From NCBI GenBank assembly GCA_948946035.1, contig CARBKU010000026.1:1-10798 (forward strand): DNA of 10,798 nucleotides, in the 5' to 3' direction. This DNA is from an uncultured Clostridia bacterium (lineage in GTDB: Bacteria > Bacillota > Clostridia > TANB77 > CAG-508). The position numbers and the translations under genes are program-made. Shown in pieces: positions 7,177 to 10,798 of the stretch. Within the stretch, counting starts at the first letter, position 1; each line of letters opens with the position of its first letter. The notes beneath the pieces are model-generated. The model was not told the DNA's origin. It saw nothing but the letters and a program-made list of their open reading frames with translations, and ran no database searches.

Positions 7177-7759
7177 TATGTTTAAGAAACAAACACAAAT
7201 ATCAGCTAATAGATTTTTAAATATAAAAGACATACAAGGAAACTTTTTATACACTTTAGATAATAAAGTTCTAGTATATTTAAAAATATATCCAAAAAAT
7301 TGTAAATTAATGAGTAAAGAAGAACAAAGAAATCATGCACAAATCTTAACTAGAAATTTTGCAAGTGAATTAAAACCTTTTAAATTGTATTTTACAAATA
7401 GACCAGTAAATTTACAGAAAAATCAAGATTATCAAGCCGAATTAATGGATAAAGAAAAAAATGCTTTAAAGTTTAGTTTACAAGGAAAAAGGAGTAGAAG
7501 TTTTGGAAATTTATCAGTAAAAGGAAAAGCGTTAGAAAGTGAAATTTACTTAATGATATGGGGAGAAAATACAGAATATGCAGAACAAGAGCTAATGAAA
7601 AGATTAAATGATTTAAAAATGAAATTTACGAATAGTGGTTATAGAACAGAAATATTAGAAGAAAGATTAATTATTCAATTAGTAAATAGCTACACAAATC
7701 CAGATGTTGCCTATATAGAAAATCAAGATTATATGCAAATGCCATTAGTAGTAAATTAG
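7160..7759 (+). CDS. VirB4 N-domain-like protein, separate gene
   Basis: This 199-residue soluble protein has its SD (AAAGGAG, about 7143-7149) and ATG inside the PrgI gene. The N-terminal part (ISANRFLNIKDI and LYTLDNKVLVYLKIYP) resembles the start of PrgI-associated VirB4/TrsE proteins as I recall them. It has no Walker motifs. It ends at TAG 7757-7759 and the ATPase gene begins 14 bases later in another frame behind its own SD (AGGAAGG). This is a true two-gene arrangement rather than a recoding site, as no CGG is present at the junction. It may work as a detached partner of VirB4. That is inference. Confidence 0.65.
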   Translation: MSLLDNMFKKQTQISANRFLNIKDIQGNFLYTLDNKVLVYLKIYPKNCKLMSKEEQRNHAQILTRNFASELKPFKLYFTNRPVNLQKNQDYQAELMDKEKNALKFSLQGKRSRSFGNLSVKGKALESEIYLMIWGENTEYAEQELMKRLNDLKMKFTNSGYRTEILEERLIIQLVNSYTNPDVAYIENQDYMQMPLVVN

Positions 7760-7773
7760 GAAGGATTAAAAAT

Positions 7774-9597
7774 ATGAAAACAAAAGAAATTGAAACAATG
7801 CCAATCAATCAAGAACTTTTAAATTTAATTGCACCACAAGGAATTGAAATAAAATCAAGTAGAGTACAAATGGGAGAATTTTTATCAAAAATACAATATA
7901 TTTCAGGCTATCCATCAAGAGTAAATATAGGTTGGCTATTAAGTTTAAAAGATATACCAAATACAATAGTAAGTTTAGTAGTAACACCAATAGAAGATGT
8001 GCAAAGTTTTGTTGAAGGAGTTTCAAAAGGAATTACAACAGATAAAAATACATATAACACTACACAAAATGAGTTTTTAAGAACACAAGCAGAATATAAA
8101 ATTGCAAGTGCAGAAACAATGATAAGAGAAATAACAATTGATAATATACCATACATAAATTTATCGTTTCTTGCTAAAACAAATGGAAACACAGACAATA
8201 ATTTTACAGAAAATATGCGAATTGTTAAAAATAAAATTGCAGGAATGGGATTAAAGGCAAGATTACCAGCATTTGAACAAGAATTAGCACTAAAACAAGC
8301 AAGTCCTTATGATACAAGCTATAAAGAAATAACACAAATTTCAAATAAGCAAATGTCATTAGCAGCATTATTTAAGGGATTGCCTTTTAGTGGTAGTGGC
8401 TTAATTGATGAAAAAGGCTATTATATTGGAACAGATGAAGATGGCAGAGCAATTATATTAGATACTTTTATTAAATCTCCAGACAGACCAAATTCTAATA
8501 TAACTATAAGTGGGAGTAGTGGTAGTGGAAAATCATATTTAGCAAAAAAGATAATGCTTAATGAGTGGATGAATGGTTGTAAATTTTATGTTTTAGATCC
8601 AGAATCAGAATATAAATCAATGTGTAAGGAAATAGGTGGAAAGTGGATTGATTGTAGTGGTGGAAAAGGAAAAAATGTAGGAAGAATAAACCCATTACAA
8701 GTAAATAAATTGCCAAATAATATAGAAGATGAGGATGAAGAATACAGTAGTACAAAATCAGCATTAGCTTTACACATGGACTTTTTAACAGTATTTTTTA
8801 CATTATATTTTCCAGAAATAACAAGTTTTCAAATGAGTTTGTTGATGGAAATATTAGAAGAATTATATAGAAGTTTTGGAATTACTTATGATACTAATAT
8901 AGATAATATAAAAAGAGAGAAATTTCCAATTATGAAAGATTTATACGAACTATTGGAAACAAAAGTAAATGACAAAAATATTCAGCATAGAGATGAAATA
9001 GAAATTATAAAATCAATTGTAAGAAGTTTAGCAATAGGGCATAATTCAGAAATATTTAATGGATATACAACAATAGAAGAAGACAATGATTTTTGTTGCT
9101 TAGATATTTATTCTTTACAAGGTGCATCAGCTAATATAAAAAGTTGTCAATATTTGAATATGCTTAGATATTGTGAAGATATGGCTTTCAAAAATCGCGA
9201 AGAAAAATGTTATGTAGTATGTGATGAAGCATATCTATTAATAGATAAAAAAGTACCACAAGCAATTGAATTTATGAGAAATTTTAGTAAAAGATGCAGA
9301 AAATATGAATGTGGACTAATTACAATATCACAAAATATTTTAGACTTTTTGGCAGATGAAATCAAACAATACGGACAAGCAATTTTGGATAACAGCACAT
9401 ACAAGTTCTTTTTTGGAACAGATGGACAAGACTTAGAAGAAATAGTAAAAACATATAACTTAAATACAGAAGAAAAGACCATACTTTCACAAAAAGATAG
9501 AGGTCGTGGACTTATGTTTGTTGGACCAGGTCATAGCTTAATTAATGTAAAAGCAGAAGAATGGGAAAAACCATACTTGATTGGTGGTGGAAAGTAA
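7774..9597 (+). CDS. virB4: VirB4 family transfer ATPase
   Basis: This 607-residue protein is intact in one frame. Walker A GSSGSGKS is at 247-254, followed by KFYVLDPESEY (about 270-280), typical of VirB4. Walker B YVVCDEA is at 480-486, then a Gln-containing helix (LITISQN, about 515-521) and the C-terminal sensor-like region with FFGTDGQD (about 547-554). The N-terminal 200 residues carry the VirB4 region including PFSGSGLIDEKGYYIG. It supplies energy for assembly and transfer at the inner face of the membrane. By my count it has about 45 Gly codons and not one CGGN site, in contrast to virD4. A normal TAC GGA pair near 9368 is read without a shift. Confidence 0.92.
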   Translation: MKTKEIETMPINQELLNLIAPQGIEIKSSRVQMGEFLSKIQYISGYPSRVNIGWLLSLKDIPNTIVSLVVTPIEDVQSFVEGVSKGITTDKNTYNTTQNEFLRTQAEYKIASAETMIREITIDNIPYINLSFLAKTNGNTDNNFTENMRIVKNKIAGMGLKARLPAFEQELALKQASPYDTSYKEITQISNKQMSLAALFKGLPFSGSGLIDEKGYYIGTDEDGRAIILDTFIKSPDRPNSNITISGSSGSGKSYLAKKIMLNEWMNGCKFYVLDPESEYKSMCKEIGGKWIDCSGGKGKNVGRINPLQVNKLPNNIEDEDEEYSSTKSALALHMDFLTVFFTLYFPEITSFQMSLLMEILEELYRSFGITYDTNIDNIKREKFPIMKDLYELLETKVNDKNIQHRDEIEIIKSIVRSLAIGHNSEIFNGYTTIEEDNDFCCLDIYSLQGASANIKSCQYLNMLRYCEDMAFKNREEKCYVVCDEAYLLIDKKVPQAIEFMRNFSKRCRKYECGLITISQNILDFLADEIKQYGQAILDNSTYKFFFGTDGQDLEEIVKTYNLNTEEKTILSQKDRGRGLMFVGPGHSLINVKAEEWEKPYLIGGGK

Positions 9598-10301
9598 TGG
9601 CACAAAATAAGAATGAAGTATTAGAAATGGGAAAGACTGCTTTTTCCCTTTTTTCTTTTAAAATAAAAATGATAATAATAGGAGTTGCAATTGGAATATT
9701 TATTGTAGTGATTTTTCCTGTGGTAGCAATGATGAGTATATTTTCAGATAATGACACACAATCAGATAAGAAGAAAGGCGAAGATTCTACATCTACAAAT
9801 ATAACAGTAAATGAAATTGCAGAAGGTTTGAAAAAATATGAAGGAGCAACATTTCCAATGCCTTTTGAAACTTGGGAAAGTAACAAAGATGTTGTAACAT
9901 CAAAATTTAGTAAAAGTAGGACAATAACTGTAAATGGTGTAACACAGACAAAGGCCCATACTGGAATAGACTTAGTTGTAATATCAATTAGCAATCCTAA
10001 AATTTGTGCTGTTTCATCTGGAAAAGTAGTTGTTGCAAAAGCTGGTAATACTGGGTATGGAAATTATGTAGTAATACAACACTCATCTACAGATAATACA
10101 ACTTTTTATACATTATACGGACACATGAAAGCAGGTTCTATTATGGTAGCAGAAGGAACAGAAATACAAGCAGGGCAAGTGTTAGGAATTATGGGGAGTA
10201 CAGGAAATAGTACAGGAGCTCACTTGCATTTTGAAGTTAGATTAAATCAAAATTCAAGTAATAATGCAGTTGATCCATATACATATTTGTTTGGAAATTA
10301 A
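9597..10301 (+). CDS. Membrane-anchored M23 (LytM-type) peptidase
   Basis: I place the start at ATG 9597, which overlaps the VirB4 stop (TAATG). An in-frame ATG at 9561 lies inside virB4 with no SD. The 234 residues comprise one N-terminal membrane anchor (about 22-48), a Ser/Thr-rich linker, and an M23 domain from about 115. The zinc site is visible: His121 and Asp125 (HTGID), YGHM at 174-177, and His209/His211 in AHLHFE. M23 enzymes cleave peptidoglycan cross-bridges. In transfer operons of Gram-positives such wall hydrolases let the channel cross the wall. All catalytic residues are present and there is no CGG recoding. A TAC GGA pair near 10118 is read normally. Confidence 0.9.
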   Translation: MAQNKNEVLEMGKTAFSLFSFKIKMIIIGVAIGIFIVVIFPVVAMMSIFSDNDTQSDKKKGEDSTSTNITVNEIAEGLKKYEGATFPMPFETWESNKDVVTSKFSKSRTITVNGVTQTKAHTGIDLVVISISNPKICAVSSGKVVVAKAGNTGYGNYVVIQHSSTDNTTFYTLYGHMKAGSIMVAEGTEIQAGQVLGIMGSTGNSTGAHLHFEVRLNQNSSNNAVDPYTYLFGN

Positions 10302-10318
10302 AATTTTGGAGGTAATAA

Positions 10319-10627
10319 ATGAATAACAAAGCAGAATTAAAAAAGCAAGTAATTGTTTTAAGTTTGATTTTAGTATTAGTAATAATAATTGCTATAATTT
10401 TAAATACTACTAAAACAAAAGATAGCACAACAAATAAGACAGTAAACAGTCAAAATAATAGTGTAGTACAAGAAGAAAAAACACAAGAACAAAAAATGTT
10501 GGATAATTTAAAAGGTTTATTAGAAGAACCAGAGGAAAAAGAAGAATATATACAAGATGAAACACAAGGAACAAAAGAAAACAAAGTTATAACACAAAGT
10601 GGAGAAACAGTTATTGTACGAGAATAA
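10319..10627 (+). CDS. Small single-pass membrane protein
   Basis: This 102-residue protein starts behind GGAGG, 17 bases after the peptidase stop. One strongly hydrophobic helix (about 11-28) is followed by a Thr/Asn/Lys-rich segment and a Glu-rich tail, predicted outside the membrane. No family is recognised. Its place between the peptidase and the next gene suggests an accessory of the same apparatus, but nothing in the sequence shows which. Confidence 0.7.
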   Translation: MNNKAELKKQVIVLSLILVLVIIIAIILNTTKTKDSTTNKTVNSQNNSVVQEEKTQEQKMLDNLKGLLEEPEEKEEYIQDETQGTKENKVITQSGETVIVRE

Positions 10628-10645
10628 TGTTAGAGGTAAAGGAAT

Positions 10646-10798
10646 ATGGAAGAAATAAAGAAATATAAAAAATATATTTACATATCAAAAAAGATTCAAC
10701 CACAAATTGAAGAATATTGTGCCAATAATAATATTGCATTAGTTACAAGATTTATAAATGAATATAACTTAGAGAAATTTATGCAAACAGAACTAAGA
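10646..10798 (+). CDS. Start of an unrecognised protein, cut by the window end
   Basis: ATG 10646 follows a purine-rich AGAGGTAAAGGA stretch. Fifty-one codons are open to the last base. The N-terminus is Lys/Tyr-rich (KKYKKYIYISKKI is the general character) with a predicted helix after it and no membrane segment. There is too little to assign a function. Confidence 0.55.
   Translation, partial: MEEIKKYKKYIYISKKIQPQIEEYCANNNIALVTRFINEYNLEKFMQTELR

Noticed and set aside
7754..7776. The VirB4 junction as a twelfth recoding site
   Set aside because: There is no CGG there. A TAG stop, 14-base gap, SD and ATG define two genes.
9561..9596. ATG 9561 as the start of the M23 peptidase
   Set aside because: It lies inside virB4 without an SD. 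TAATG at 9595-9599 gives normal coupled reinitiation.
9542..9994. Antisense ORF opposite the peptidase and other minus-strand ORFs
   Set aside because: They lie opposite well-supported genes, are rich in Phe, Leu, Ser and Ile as expected from AT-rich antisense, and lack SD sites.
1..10798. tRNA, rRNA, CRISPR array, insertion sequence, attachment site or transfer origin
   Set aside because: I looked for cloverleaf-like GC-rich segments, regular repeats, transposase motifs and paired inverted repeats and saw none I could support.

Overview
The window is part of a conjugative (type IV secretion) locus from a very AT-rich, low-GC Gram-positive bacterium, most likely an uncultured Bacillota or a relative, carried on an integrative-conjugative element or plasmid. 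The evidence is strong purine-rich Shine-Dalgarno sites, Arg written almost always as AGA, and a single-membrane secretion gene set: VirD4 coupling protein, VirB2-like pilins, VirB6-like channel, PrgI/VirB3-like protein, VirB4 ATPase and a membrane-anchored M23 peptidase. All genes are on the + strand. All visible stops are TAA or TAG.

Layout. 1-549 is the 3' end of a charged helical protein. 610-1522 is an unrecognised gene with one frame change. 1525-1992 is a small conserved-type protein with an acidic tail. 1993-2135 is the only real regulatory gap, with a strong sigma-A-type promoter (2022-2050), a U-tailed hairpin (2080-2109) and an SD site. Then come virD4 (2136-4241), a pilin (4266-4637), a membrane coiled-coil protein (4652-5330), virB6-like (5344-6188), a second pilin-like protein (6200-6824), PrgI (6841-7176), a VirB4 N-domain-like protein (7160-7759), virB4 (7774-9597), an M23 peptidase (9597-10301), a small membrane protein (10319-10627) and the start of another gene (10646 onward).

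The unusual signal is recoding. Five genes are interrupted eleven times, always by the same event: an in-frame CGG codon where skipping the C restores the frame and gives a Gly codon (GGA nine times, GGC once, GGT once). In VirD4 this happens six times. Three of the restored glycines sit in signature motifs (Walker A GATRSGKS, DPKGE, DEFGNF). CGG is never used as Arg here, while CGA, CGC, CGT, AGA and AGG are. The nine CGG triplets lying out of frame cause no shift. No other frameshift or in-frame stop is needed to read these genes. This looks like +1 decoding at CGG, either a four-base CGGN glycine codon or a +1 shift at an unassigned CGG, rather than gene decay. An assembly artefact must still be excluded from raw reads. 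The decoding tRNA is not in this window.

How the genes work together: VirD4 would bring the relaxase-DNA substrate to a channel of VirB6-like, PrgI and pilin-like proteins powered by VirB4, and the M23 peptidase would open the wall. If the CGG sites are not decoded, no full-length coupling protein or VirB6-like channel is made, so conjugation should depend on this recoding.
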